The notes under the pieces: model-generated
Databases searched by the model: none
What the model saw: only the letters and a program-made list of their open reading frames with translations
Told to the model about the DNA's origin: nothing
Translations under genes and position numbers: made by a program
Assembly: GCA_963839365.1 (NCBI GenBank)
Contig: CAWIUT010000002.1
Span: 372,001 to 436,000 of the forward strand
Length of the DNA: 64,000 nt
Direction: 5' to 3'
DNA from: DASSKA01 sp963839365
GTDB lineage: Bacteria; Actinomycetota; Actinomycetes; Propionibacteriales; Nocardioidaceae
Shown here: positions 9,836 to 18,301 of the stretch, piece after piece
Layout: each line of letters starts with the position of its first letter
Position numbering within the stretch: the stretch's first letter is position 1

Positions 9836-9894
9836 GGCCGTTGCCCTTGGGCCCGCCCGGCCGGCCCACCCGTCGTACGCAGGATTGGAGAAAC

Positions 9895-10440
9895 GTGGCA
9901 ATCCAGCCCATCCGGCTGTTCGGGGACCCGGTCCTGCGCACCCCCGCTGCGCCGGTCATCGACTTCGACAAGGAGCTGCGCCGCCTGGTCGCCGACCTGA
10001 CCGACACCATGGTCGACGCGCCCGGCGCCGGGCTGGCCGCGCCGCAGCTCGGCGTCGGGCTGCGCGTGTTCACCTGGTACGTCGACGGAGAGGTCGGCCA
10101 CCTGGTCAACCCGCGCCTCGACCTGTCGGAGGAGGAGCAGCTCGGGCCGGAGGGCTGCCTGTCCATCCCGGACCTCACCATCGACTGCCGCCGGGCGCGC
10201 TTCGCGGTTGCCAAGGGCTTCGACATGCACGGCGAACCGGTCACGGTCGAGGGCTCGGACCTGCTCGCCCGGGCGCTGCAGCACGAGAACGACCACCTCG
10301 ACGGGGTGCTGTTCATCGACCGGCTCGACCGGGAGGCCCGCAAGGCGGCGATGAAGGCGATCCGGGAGGCGGACTGGTTCGGGGAGCCGGCCCTGCGGGT
10401 GCAGCTCTCCCCGCACCCGACGCACGGACTGGGGCTGTAG
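9895..10440 (+). CDS. def: Peptide deformylase
   Basis: Def removes the N-formyl group from new proteins. The 181-residue protein has all three metal-site motifs: GAGLAAPQ at about 44-51, EGCLS at about 86-90 and QHENDHLDG at about 128-136, the last containing the HExxH zinc/iron ligands. The GTG at 9895 is preceded by GGATTGGAGAAAC, a good RBS. It lies two bases upstream of fmt; pairing of formyl-transferase and deformylase genes is standard. Confidence 0.96.
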   Translation: MAIQPIRLFGDPVLRTPAAPVIDFDKELRRLVADLTDTMVDAPGAGLAAPQLGVGLRVFTWYVDGEVGHLVNPRLDLSEEEQLGPEGCLSIPDLTIDCRRARFAVAKGFDMHGEPVTVEGSDLLARALQHENDHLDGVLFIDRLDREARKAAMKAIREADWFGEPALRVQLSPHPTHGLGL

Positions 10441-10442
10441 CC

Positions 10443-11369
10443 GTGCGGCTGGTGTTCGCCGGCACCCCGGAGGTCGCCGTCCCGTCCCTGCAAGCCGTCG
10501 CGGACAGCCGGCACGAGCTGGTCGGCGTGGTGACCCGGCCGGATGCGCCGTCCGGACGCGGTCGCCGGCTCACTCCGTCGCCGGTCGCCGTGCACGCCGA
10601 AGGGCTCGGTGGCCCGGTGCTCAAGCCGGTGCGCGCCGGCGACCCCGACTTCCTCCGGGAGCTGGCCGCGCTGCGGCCGGACTGCTGCCCGGTCGTCGCC
10701 TACGGAGCGCTGCTCCCGCAGCCGGCCCTGGACATCCCACCGCACGGGTGGGTGAACCTGCACTTCTCCCTGTTGCCCGCCTGGCGCGGCGCCGCCCCGG
10801 TCCAGCACGCGCTGCTGGCCGGTGACGAGATCACCGGCGCCACCACGTTCCGGATCGTCAAGGAGCTGGACGCCGGCCCGACGTACGGCGTGCTCACCGA
10901 GGCGGTGCGCGCCACCGACACCAGCGGCGACCTGCTCGGCCGGCTCGCGGAGGCCGGCGCCCGCCTGCTGGTCGCCACCCTGGACGGCATCGAGGACGGC
11001 ACCCTCGAGGCGCGGCAGCAGCCCGCGGACGGGGTGAGCCTGGCCCCGAAGGTCCGCGTCGAGGACGCCGAGGTGGACTGGGGCCAGCCGGCCGCCGCGG
11101 TCGACCGCCGGATCCGGGCCTGCACCCCCGCCCCCGGCGCCTGGACCACCCTGGACGGCCAGCGGCTCGGGCTGGGCCCGGTGCGCATCGACACCGACGG
11201 CGACCCTCTCCCGCCGGGTCGGCTGGAGGCCGGCAAGCGTCGGGTGCGGGTGGGCACCGGCACACGGCCGGTCCTGCTCGGCGAGGTGAGGCCCACCGGT
11301 CGGCGACCCATGCCGGCCGCCGACTGGGCCCGGGGCGTGCGGATGCCCCCGGACACGACGCTCGCGTGA
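10443..11369 (+). CDS. fmt: Methionyl-tRNA formyltransferase
   Basis: Fmt formylates initiator Met-tRNA using 10-formyl-tetrahydrofolate. The 308-residue product begins MRLVFAGTPEVAVPSL and carries the catalytic/folate-binding segment NLHFSLLPAWRGAAPVQ with downstream GATTFRIVKELDAGP. The C-terminal domain binds tRNA. The GTG at 10443 directly follows the def stop. The stop overlaps the start of rsmB as GTGA, so def, fmt and rsmB form one translational unit. Confidence 0.96.
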   Translation: MRLVFAGTPEVAVPSLQAVADSRHELVGVVTRPDAPSGRGRRLTPSPVAVHAEGLGGPVLKPVRAGDPDFLRELAALRPDCCPVVAYGALLPQPALDIPPHGWVNLHFSLLPAWRGAAPVQHALLAGDEITGATTFRIVKELDAGPTYGVLTEAVRATDTSGDLLGRLAEAGARLLVATLDGIEDGTLEARQQPADGVSLAPKVRVEDAEVDWGQPAAAVDRRIRACTPAPGAWTTLDGQRLGLGPVRIDTDGDPLPPGRLEAGKRRVRVGTGTRPVLLGEVRPTGRRPMPAADWARGVRMPPDTTLA

Positions 11370-12772
11370 GCGGGCCGGGCCGGAGAAGCGGCCGGGCCGA
11401 CGCCGCCCGCACCGTGGCCTACGACGTGCTGGTGGCCACCCGTGAGCAGGACGCCTACGCCAACCTGCTGCTGCCGACGATGCTGCGTTCCCGCGACGTC
11501 TCCGGCCGGGACGCCGCCTTCGCGACGGCCCTGGCGGCCGGCACGCTCCGTGGCCGGGGCAGCTACGACGCGATCCTTGCGACGCTGGTGAACCGACCCC
11601 TGGCGGACCTCGATCCCGGCCTGCTCGACGCGCTGCGCCTGGGAGCCCACCAGATGCTGCGGATGCGGGTTCCGCCGCACGCCGCGGTGGCCACCACCGT
11701 CGACCTGGTGCGCGCCCGGGTTGGGCGGGGCCCGGCCGGGCTTGCCAACGCGGTACTGCGCCGACTCGGGCAGCACGACCTGGAGTCCTGGCTGCGGCGG
11801 GTGGCACCCGACCCCGCCGGGGACCCGGTCGGCTACGCCTCCGTGGTGCACTCGCATCCCCGCTGGGTCGTCGAGGAGCTCTCTGCGGCGCTGGAAGGGG
11901 CCGGCGCCGAGACCGAGCTGGAGGACCTGCTGCGCGCCGACAACGAACCACCCCGCGTCACCCTGGTCGCCCGCCCCGGGCTGAGCACCCTCGACGAGCT
12001 CACCTCCGCCGGAGCCGAGCCCACCGGCCGGTCGCCGTACGCCGCGACCCTGCCCGCCGGTGACCCCGCCGAGCTGCCGGCCGTCGCCGAGAGGCGGGCC
12101 GGGGTGCAGGACGAGGGCTCCCAGCTGGTCGCCCTGGCGCTGGCCCGAGCGCCGATCGACGGTCCCGACGAGCGGTGGCTGGACCTGTGCGCGGGCCCTG
12201 GCGGCAAGGCGGCGCTGCTGGCGGCCGAGGCCACCGGTCGGGGGGCCCGGCTGCTGGCCGCCGAACGCCAGCCGCACCGCGCGGCGCTGGTCCGGCGGGT
12301 CACCCGGTCCCCGGGCCTGCTCGGGGTGGTCGCCGCCGACGGCACCCAGCCTGCCTGGCGCAGCGGGGTCTTCGACCGGGTGCTGGTGGACGCTCCCTGC
12401 TCCGGCCTGGGAGCGCTGCGCCGCAGGCCGGAGGCGAGATGGCGGCGTCGCCGCTCCGACCTCGACGCCCTGGTGCCGCTGCAGCGGGCCCTGCTGGACA
12501 GCGCGCTCGCCGCTGCGCGGCCCGGCGGGCTGGTCGGCTACGTGACCTGCACGCCCGTGCTCGCGGAGACCGTCGAGGTGGTGCGCGGCGCACTGGCCGA
12601 CCATCCCGAGGTCCGGCTCGAGGACGCCGCCCCGCTCTTCGAGCGCGTGCCGGACCTGCGTGCCGACCGGCTGCCGCTGCCCGGCACGGTGCAGCTGTGG
12701 CCGCACCGCCAGCAGACCGACGCGATGTTCCTGGCGCTGCTGCGGCGGGGCCCAGCCCGCGAGAGGCACTAG
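11366..12772 (+). CDS. rsmB: 16S rRNA (cytosine-C5) methyltransferase RsmB
   Basis: RsmB methylates C967 of 16S rRNA. The 468-residue product has an N-terminal NusB-like RNA-binding domain (about 1-150) and a Rossmann methyltransferase domain. That domain contains the SAM-binding DLCAGPGGKA near 272, the motif IV cysteine in DAPCSGLG (about 342-349) and the motif VI cysteine in YVTCT (about 392-396). The GTG start overlaps the fmt stop. The TAG stop (12770-12772) is also the first part of a -10-like TAGGAT that probably drives rpe. Confidence 0.95.
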   Translation: MSGPGRRSGRADAARTVAYDVLVATREQDAYANLLLPTMLRSRDVSGRDAAFATALAAGTLRGRGSYDAILATLVNRPLADLDPGLLDALRLGAHQMLRMRVPPHAAVATTVDLVRARVGRGPAGLANAVLRRLGQHDLESWLRRVAPDPAGDPVGYASVVHSHPRWVVEELSAALEGAGAETELEDLLRADNEPPRVTLVARPGLSTLDELTSAGAEPTGRSPYAATLPAGDPAELPAVAERRAGVQDEGSQLVALALARAPIDGPDERWLDLCAGPGGKAALLAAEATGRGARLLAAERQPHRAALVRRVTRSPGLLGVVAADGTQPAWRSGVFDRVLVDAPCSGLGALRRRPEARWRRRRSDLDALVPLQRALLDSALAAARPGGLVGYVTCTPVLAETVEVVRGALADHPEVRLEDAAPLFERVPDLRADRLPLPGTVQLWPHRQQTDAMFLALLRRGPARERH

Positions 12773-12775
12773 GAT
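12770..12775 (+). promoter_or_regulatory. Putative -10 box for rpe
   Basis: TAGGAT begins at the rsmB stop codon and lies 11 bases before the rpe ATG. Transcription would start near 12782, leaving a leader of only about five bases and no RBS. Confidence 0.4.
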
Positions 12776-12786
12776 CTTGCACCGCC

Positions 12787-13449
12787 ATGGGAATCCAGAT
12801 CGCACCGAGCATCCTCGCCAGTGACTTCGCCCGGCTCGCCGCCGAGGCCGACCGGGTGTCCAACGCCGACTGGCTGCACGTCGACGTCATGGACAACCAC
12901 TTCGTGCCGAACCTGACCATCGGGCTGCCCGTGGTGGAGGCGCTGAAGCAGGCGAGCAGGGTGCCCCTGGACTGCCACCTGATGATCGAGGACCCCGACC
13001 GGTGGGCGCCGGCGTACGTCGACGCCGGGGCCTCGTCGGTGACCTTCCACGTGGAGGCCGCCACCGCCCCGGTGCGACTGGCCCGGGAGCTGCGCGCGAA
13101 GGGTGCCCGGGCCGGGATGGCGCTGCGGCCGGCCACGCCCGTGGAGCCCTACGAGGAGCTGCTGCCGGAGCTGGACATGCTGCTGGTGATGACCGTCGAG
13201 CCGGGCTTCGGAGGCCAGAAGTTCCTCGACCTCTGCCTGCCCAAGGTGCGCCGCGCCCGTGAGCTCATGGACAAGCACGGGTTGGAGCTGTGGCTCCAGG
13301 TCGACGGCGGCGTCGGGCCCGGCACCGTCGAACGCTGCGCGGAGGCGGGCGCGGACGTGTTCGTGGCCGGCTCCGCGGTGTTCCGCGCCGACGATCCCGG
13401 ACGTGCCATCGACGGGCTCCGGGAGCTGGCCCGCACTGCCGCCGGCTGA
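12787..13449 (+). CDS. rpe: Ribulose-phosphate 3-epimerase
   Basis: Rpe interconverts ribulose-5-phosphate and xylulose-5-phosphate in the pentose phosphate pathway; ribulose-5-phosphate is also a riboflavin precursor. The 220-residue TIM-barrel protein shows IAPSILASDFARL near 5, HVDVMDNHFVPN (metal-binding His and Asp) near 35, HLMIEDP, VMTVEPGFGGQKF and QVDGGVGPGT near 171. All family metal ligands are visible. It lies between rsmB and the FMN-regulated riboflavin operon, as is common in bacteria. Confidence 0.96.
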   Translation: MGIQIAPSILASDFARLAAEADRVSNADWLHVDVMDNHFVPNLTIGLPVVEALKQASRVPLDCHLMIEDPDRWAPAYVDAGASSVTFHVEAATAPVRLARELRAKGARAGMALRPATPVEPYEELLPELDMLLVMTVEPGFGGQKFLDLCLPKVRRARELMDKHGLELWLQVDGGVGPGTVERCAEAGADVFVAGSAVFRADDPGRAIDGLRELARTAAG

Positions 13450-13470
13450 GCCTCTGCGTGCCTGGGCTCA
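13447..13470 (+). terminator. Possible weak terminator after rpe
   Basis: TGAGCC, which contains the rpe stop codon (13447-13452), can pair with GGCTCA (13465-13470) across a 12-base loop. The stem is short and there is no U-tract, so it is only a candidate. Confidence 0.25.
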
Positions 13471-13537
13471 CACCCCGCCTGGCATTCCGGCGCCGACCAC
13501 GGATGTGGCAGGCTGTACCCGACGAGTGAACACGCTC

Positions 13538-13663
13538 GCGTGCTCTGGGGTCGGTGAAACTCCGAACCGGCGGTGAAAGCCCGCGACCCGTCCGCAGCCA
13601 GCGGATGGTGGATCAGGTGAAAGTCCTGGGCCGACGGTGAAAGTCCGGATGGGAAGCGCACGC
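13538..13663 (+). ncRNA. FMN riboswitch (RFN element)
   Basis: The 307-base gap between rpe and ribD holds a full RFN aptamer. The conserved strings are GGGGTCGGTGAAACTCCGAACCGGC from about 13547, GGTGAAAGCCCGCGACC, CAGGTGAAAGTCCTGGGCCGAC from about 13614, and GGTGAAAGTCCGGATGGGA. The closing P1 helix is GCGTGC (13538-13543) with GCACGC (13658-13663). FMN binding should lower expression of the downstream rib genes, either by sequestering the RBS or by early termination. The 93 bases between the aptamer and ribD form the expression platform and contain GCCGGC/GACCGGC repeats and the GAGAGGGCACC RBS. Confidence 0.97.
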
Positions 13664-13756
13664 AGCCGTCCTCGGCGACCGCGCCGGCAGTGACCGGCGG
13701 GTGGCCGAGACGTCTCTCCAGCCCCAGGGTCCGCGTCCGGACGAGAGGGCACCGCG

Positions 13757-14830
13757 ATGAGGGACATCGACGCCGCCGGCGTCCGGTCCGCGATGCGCCG
13801 CGCCCTCGAGCTGGCACGCACTCCCGGGGTCCCTCTGGGCCCCAACCCCCGGGTGGGCTGCGTGCTGCTCGCCCCGGACGGGACCGTGGTCTCCGAGGGG
13901 TACCACCGGGGCGCCGGCACCCCGCACGCGGAGGTCGACGCCCTGACCGGCGCCGGTGAACGCGCCCGAGGCGCCACCGCGGTGGTCACCCTGGAACCGT
14001 GCAACCACATCGGCCGCACCGGCCCGTGCACCCGGGCATTGGTCGATGCCGGGGTCCGGCGCGTGGTCTACGCCCAGACCGACACCAGCCCCGGCGCCGC
14101 CGGTGGCGCCGGCGCGCTGCGCGCCGCCGGGCTGGAGGTGCGGGGCGGGCTGCTGGTCGACGAGGCCCGGGCACTCAACCCGGCCTGGACGTTCGCCGCC
14201 GAGCACCAGCGCCCGTTCGTCACCTGGAAGTTCGCCGCCACGCTGGACGGCCGCAGCGCCGCGGCCGACGGCACCTCCCGCTGGATCAGCTCACCCGCCG
14301 CCCGGCGGGACACCCACCGGCTGCGTCGCCGCTGCGACGCCATCCTGGCCGGCACCGGCACGGTCCTCACCGACGATCCCGAGCTCAGCGCCCGCGACGA
14401 CGCGGACCACCCGCTGCCGCTCGCGGACCAGCCGCTGCGGGCCGTGATGGGCCTGCGGGAGGTGCCCGCGGACCGCCGGGTCCGCAACGAGGTCGCCGAC
14501 ACCGCGCTGCTGGCCACCCGCGACCCCGACGAGGCGCTGAGGCGGTTGTTCGCCCGCGGACGTCGGCACGTGCTGCTGGAGGGGGGACCCATCCTGGCGG
14601 CCGCCTTCCTCGGCGCCGGGTACGTCGACGAGGTGGTCGCCTACCTCGCCCCGGTGCTGCTCGGTTCCGGGCCGGCCAGCGTCGGCGCGCTGGGCATCGA
14701 CACCCTGGCCGACGCGCGCCGGCTGTCTGTCGTGGACGTGACCACGCTCGGCGAAGGAGAGGACCGCAACGTGAGGCTCACCATGACCCCGGCCGCCAAG
14801 CCGCCCGCGGACCGGCCCCGAGGAGGCTGA
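13757..14830 (+). CDS. ribD: Bifunctional riboflavin deaminase/reductase
   Basis: RibD carries out the second and third steps of riboflavin synthesis after ring opening of GTP: deamination of the pyrimidine, then reduction of the ribosyl side chain. The N-terminal cytidine-deaminase-like domain has HAE at 57-59 and the zinc cysteines 82 and 91 in PCNHIGRTGPC. The C-terminal reductase domain (about 145-357) has TWKFAATLDGR and the NADPH-binding LEGGP. At 357 residues the length is normal. It is the first gene after the riboswitch; ribE begins one base after its stop. Confidence 0.96.
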   Translation: MRDIDAAGVRSAMRRALELARTPGVPLGPNPRVGCVLLAPDGTVVSEGYHRGAGTPHAEVDALTGAGERARGATAVVTLEPCNHIGRTGPCTRALVDAGVRRVVYAQTDTSPGAAGGAGALRAAGLEVRGGLLVDEARALNPAWTFAAEHQRPFVTWKFAATLDGRSAAADGTSRWISSPAARRDTHRLRRRCDAILAGTGTVLTDDPELSARDDADHPLPLADQPLRAVMGLREVPADRRVRNEVADTALLATRDPDEALRRLFARGRRHVLLEGGPILAAAFLGAGYVDEVVAYLAPVLLGSGPASVGALGIDTLADARRLSVVDVTTLGEGEDRNVRLTMTPAAKPPADRPRGG

Positions 14831-14831
14831 G

Positions 14832-15455
14832 GTGTTCACCGGAATCGTGGAAGGACTGGGAACGGTCGCCTTCGTCGAGGACCAGGGGGACGCGGTCCGG
14901 CTCGGCGTGCGCTGTCCCGAGCTGCTCACGGACGCGCGCCCCGGCGACTCCATCGCCGTCGACGGCTGCTGCCTGACCCTCTCCGAGGTCGACGACCAGA
15001 CGTTCGCCGCCGACGTGATGCGGGAGACGCTGAGCAAGACGACGCTGGGGAACCGCACGACAGGAGACCGGGTGAACCTGGAGCGCGCCGTCACCCCCAC
15101 GACACGGCTCGGCGGCCACCTGATGTCCGGGCATGTCGACGGCACCGGCGCCGTGCTGTCCCGGGAGCCCTCCGAGCACTGGGACCTAGTGCGCGTCTCG
15201 TTGCCTGCGGCGCTTGGCCGGTACGTCGTGGCCAAGGGCTCGATCGCCGCCGACGGGGTCTCCCTGACCGTGGTGGAGGTCTCCGGCGCCGGCGCCACGC
15301 AGGACGGATGGTTCTCGGTGTCGCTGATCCCGGAGACCCTGCGGCGCACGACGTGGGGCGCACGGGCGCCCGGCGAACCGGTGAACCTCGAGGTGGACGT
15401 CATCGGCAAGTACGTGGAGCGGCAGCTCCAAGGACACGGACAGGAGCACGCATGA
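14832..15455 (+). CDS. ribE: Riboflavin synthase alpha chain
   Basis: This enzyme dismutates two molecules of 6,7-dimethyl-8-ribityllumazine to riboflavin. The 207-residue protein begins with the canonical MFTGIVEGLG and consists of two homologous lumazine-binding barrels (about 1-97 and 98-200), with GGHLMSGHVDGTG marking the second. A GTG start with GAGGCTGAG upstream is used. The stop overlaps the pnuC/ribM ATG (ATGA). Confidence 0.96.
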   Translation: MFTGIVEGLGTVAFVEDQGDAVRLGVRCPELLTDARPGDSIAVDGCCLTLSEVDDQTFAADVMRETLSKTTLGNRTTGDRVNLERAVTPTTRLGGHLMSGHVDGTGAVLSREPSEHWDLVRVSLPAALGRYVVAKGSIAADGVSLTVVEVSGAGATQDGWFSVSLIPETLRRTTWGARAPGEPVNLEVDVIGKYVERQLQGHGQEHA

Positions 15456-16141
15456 ACCCGCTGGACTGGCTTCTCGAGGGGACCTTCACCGTCGCAGGCG
15501 GACAGGTGCTCGTGCGGGAGGTGCTGGGCAACCTGTTCGGGCTGGCCAGCGCGATCGGCGGCATGCGCCGCCAGACCTGGGCATGGCCGGTGGGGATCCT
15601 CGGGAACCTCATCTTGTTCACGGTGTTCGTCGGCGGCGTGCTCGCCAAGCCACAGGCGCACGACCTGTGGGGGCAGGCGGGCCGGCAGGTGTTCTTCCTG
15701 GCCGTCTCCGCCTACGGGTGGTGGCGCTGGCGCCGGGCCGTCCGGAGCCAGGAGAGCCCCGACGGCGCGATCGCGCCCCGCTGGGCGGGTACATCAGGCA
15801 GGCTGCAGATGCTGGCGTTCGCGGTCGTCGGCACCGTGGTGTTCTACTTCGTGCTCAAGGCCCTCGGCTCCTGGGGGCCGCTGTCCGACGCTTGGATCCT
15901 CACCGGGTCCATCCTGGCCACCTACGGGATGGCCCGCGGCTGGACAGAGTTCTGGCTCACCTGGATCGCCGTCGACGTGGTGGGGGTGCCGCTGCTGCTG
16001 GCGGCCGGGTACTACCCCTCGGCGACGATGTACATCGTCTACGGCGCGTTCTGTCTGTGGGGCTTCGTGACCTGGGTCCGGGTGCAGCGGCAGGAGCGGC
16101 CGGACCGGCCGGCCGAGACCGCCGAGGTGCTGTCATCATGA
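15452..16141 (+). CDS. ribM: PnuC-family transporter, probably riboflavin importer (RibM/PnuX type)
   Basis: The 229-residue membrane protein has about seven hydrophobic segments and PnuC family marks: AWPVGILGNLILF near 45-57, AYGWWRWRRA near 87 and WILTGSILATYGMARGW. The PnuC family moves nicotinamide riboside, thiamine or riboflavin. Members inside FMN-riboswitch operons of actinobacteria (RibM, PnuX) import riboflavin. The position between ribE and ribBA, with ATGA overlaps on both sides, supports a riboflavin role. The family membership is visible; the substrate is inferred from context. Confidence 0.85.
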   Translation: MNPLDWLLEGTFTVAGGQVLVREVLGNLFGLASAIGGMRRQTWAWPVGILGNLILFTVFVGGVLAKPQAHDLWGQAGRQVFFLAVSAYGWWRWRRAVRSQESPDGAIAPRWAGTSGRLQMLAFAVVGTVVFYFVLKALGSWGPLSDAWILTGSILATYGMARGWTEFWLTWIAVDVVGVPLLLAAGYYPSATMYIVYGAFCLWGFVTWVRVQRQERPDRPAETAEVLSS

Positions 16142-17415
16142 ACGCGGCACCGGCTGTCCGTCTGGACACCGTCGAGGACGCACTGGCCGACATCCGCGCC
16201 GGCAAGCCGGTGGTGGTCGTCGACGACGAGGAGCGCGAGAACGAGGGCGACCTGGTGTTCGCCGCGGCCCGCTGCACCCCGGAGCTGATGGCGTTCACCA
16301 TCCGGCACTCCTCCGGGGTGATCTGCGCCCCGGTGACCGCGGCCGTCCTGGACCGGTTGAGCATCCCGCTGATGACCCCGCACAACCGGGAGCGGATGCG
16401 CACGGCGTACACCGTCTCCGTGGACGCCCGCGACGGCGTCACCACCGGGATCTCCGCCGCCGACCGCTCGCGCACGGTGCGTACCCTCATCGACTCGGCG
16501 ACCGAGCCCTTCGAGATCGTGCAGCCCGGGCACGTGTTCCCGTTGCGGTACCAGGAGGGCGGCGTGCTGGTCCGCCCCGGGCACACCGAGGCCTCGGTCG
16601 ACCTGGCGCGGCTGGCCGGGCTGGAGCCGGCCGGTGTGATCTCTGAGATCGTCAACGACGACGGCAGCATGAAACGCGGCCAGCAGCTGCGCGAGTTCGC
16701 CGACGAGCACGGCCTGCGGATGGTCGCGATCGAGCAGATCATCCACCACCGGCGTCGGCACGAGAACCACGTCGTGCGGGTCGCGGAGACCCGGCTGCCC
16801 ACGGAGCTCGCGGAGTTCCGCGCCTACGGCTACCGGATCACCATCGACGGGTCCGAGCACGTGGCCCTGGTGTACGGCGATCCGGCGTCCCTGGCCGACG
16901 GTGGCCCGGTGCTCACCCGCGTGCACTCCGAGTGCCTGACCGGCGACGTGTTCGGGTCCCGGCGCTGCGACTGCGGCCCGCAGCTGGCCGAGGCGATGGC
17001 CCGGATCGTGGCCGAGGGGCGCGGGGTGGTGGTGTACCTGCGCGGGCACGAGGGCCGCGGCATCGGCCTGGTCGCCAAGCTGCAGGCCTACCAGCTGCAG
17101 GACGGAGGCCGGGACACCGTCGACGCCAACCTCGATCTCGGGCTGCCGGCCGACGCCCGGCACTACGGTGCGGCCACCCAGATCCTGCGCGACCTGGGGG
17201 TGACCTCGGTGCGGCTGCTGACCAACAACCCCGCCAAGACCAAGGAGCTCGAGACGTACGGCGTCGCGGTCACCGAGCGGGTGCCGCTGACCCCCCGGCC
17301 CAACGACCACAACCTCGCCTACCTGTTGACCAAGCGGGACCGGATGGGTCACCATCTGCCGGACCTTGCCGAGCCCGACACCGGGGCGGCTGCGACGGAA
17401 GGAGAACGCACGTGA
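16138..17415 (+). CDS. ribBA: Bifunctional DHBP synthase/GTP cyclohydrolase II
   Basis: RibBA provides both starting compounds of riboflavin: 3,4-dihydroxy-2-butanone 4-phosphate from ribulose-5-phosphate and the pyrimidine from GTP. The N-terminal RibB domain (about 1-205) has the acidic metal site DDEERENEGD at 29-38 and RPGHTEASVDL. The C-terminal RibA domain (about 206-405) has the zinc cysteines in ECLTGDVFGSRRCDCG (about 264-279) and RGHEGRGIGL. The 425-residue length fits. It overlaps ribM (ATGA) and ribH (GTGA). Confidence 0.96.
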   Translation: MNAAPAVRLDTVEDALADIRAGKPVVVVDDEERENEGDLVFAAARCTPELMAFTIRHSSGVICAPVTAAVLDRLSIPLMTPHNRERMRTAYTVSVDARDGVTTGISAADRSRTVRTLIDSATEPFEIVQPGHVFPLRYQEGGVLVRPGHTEASVDLARLAGLEPAGVISEIVNDDGSMKRGQQLREFADEHGLRMVAIEQIIHHRRRHENHVVRVAETRLPTELAEFRAYGYRITIDGSEHVALVYGDPASLADGGPVLTRVHSECLTGDVFGSRRCDCGPQLAEAMARIVAEGRGVVVYLRGHEGRGIGLVAKLQAYQLQDGGRDTVDANLDLGLPADARHYGAATQILRDLGVTSVRLLTNNPAKTKELETYGVAVTERVPLTPRPNDHNLAYLLTKRDRMGHHLPDLAEPDTGAAATEGERT

Positions 17416-17912
17416 CCGGCGAAGGATCCCCCGACACCCACCCGATCGACTGCCACGACTTCCGGATCGCCGTGGTCGCGTCCTGCTGGCACGAGCGGGT
17501 CATGGACGGGCTGATCGGCGGAGCCCGCCGGGCGCTCGACGAGTACCAGGTGGAGGTGCCGCTGGTGGTGCGGGTGCCCGGGTCCTTCGAGCTGCCGGTG
17601 GTGGCCGCCGCGCTCGCCGAGAAGGGGTACGAGGCGGTGGTCGCACTCGGCGCGGTCATCCGCGGCGGCACTCCCCACTTCGACTACGTCTGCCAGGCGG
17701 CCACCGACGGGCTGGGCCGGGTGGCGCTGGACTCCGGCGCGGCGATCGGGTTCGGGCTGCTCACCTGCGACACCGAGCAGCAGGCGCTGGACCGCGCCGG
17801 CCTGGAAGGGTCCTCGGAGGACAAGGGCTACGACGCCACGTCGGCAGCGCTGGTCACCGCGTCCACGCTGCGCCGGATCCGCCGCGGCTACGAGCTCGAC
17901 GCCGAGGGCTGA
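17412..17912 (+). CDS. ribH: 6,7-dimethyl-8-ribityllumazine synthase
   Basis: RibH condenses the RibBA and RibD products to lumazine, the substrate of RibE. The 166-residue protein shows the family segments RIAVVASCWHERVMDGL, VRVPGSFELPVVA and GAVIRGGTPHFDYVCQ, which form the active site at subunit interfaces of the 60-mer or pentamer. The GTG start overlaps the ribBA stop. The frame is open further upstream, but only as a shadow of ribBA. It is the last rib gene of the operon. Confidence 0.96.
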   Translation: MTGEGSPDTHPIDCHDFRIAVVASCWHERVMDGLIGGARRALDEYQVEVPLVVRVPGSFELPVVAAALAEKGYEAVVALGAVIRGGTPHFDYVCQAATDGLGRVALDSGAAIGFGLLTCDTEQQALDRAGLEGSSEDKGYDATSAALVTASTLRRIRRGYELDAEG

Positions 17913-18027
17913 GCGACCGACGAGGCGGCGGCCCCCTCGGGGGTTGGGACGGGTCGACCTCCTCGGCGTCGTACGCCGTAGGCTGGGCCCGCGTGGCATG
18001 CACGCGGGCACGAGGGAAGCAGAGGCG

Positions 18028-18291
18028 ATGAAGACGTTCGAGGAGCTCTGGCACGAGCTCAGCGTCAAGGCGCAGACCCGTCCCGAGGACTCGGGCACGG
18101 TGCGCGCTCTGGACGCGGGGGTGCACGCGATCGGCAAGAAGCTGGTCGAGGAGGCGGCGGAGTCCTGGATGGCCGCCGAGCACGAGGGACCGCAGCGGAC
18201 CGCGGAAGAGGTCAGCCAGCTGCTCTACCAGGCGCAGGTGCTCATGCTGGCCAGCGGACTGTCTCTCGACGACGTCTACGCCCACCTGTGA
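18028..18291 (+). CDS. hisE: Phosphoribosyl-ATP diphosphatase
   Basis: HisE hydrolyses phosphoribosyl-ATP to phosphoribosyl-AMP, the second step of histidine synthesis. The 87-residue all-helical protein begins MKTFEELWHELS and carries the metal-binding KLVEEAAESW (about 38-47) and AEEVSQLLYQ. The ATG at 18028 has an RBS (GGGAAGCAGAGG). An in-frame ATG at 17998 would add ten residues not shared by the family. A TAGGCT -10-like box at 17979-17984 lies upstream. It pairs with hisG, 10 bases downstream, separate from the main his operon as usual in actinobacteria. Confidence 0.94.
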   Translation: MKTFEELWHELSVKAQTRPEDSGTVRALDAGVHAIGKKLVEEAAESWMAAEHEGPQRTAEEVSQLLYQAQVLMLASGLSLDDVYAHL

Positions 18292-18301
18292 AAGGCGCCC
18301 G

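Noticed and set aside
6357..11951. A 1,864-codon open frame on the minus strand opposite metK to rsmB
   Set aside because: It is antisense to five clearly conserved genes, has low-complexity Arg/Pro/Gly-rich composition and no homology-like motifs. Long antisense frames arise from the GC bias at third codon positions.
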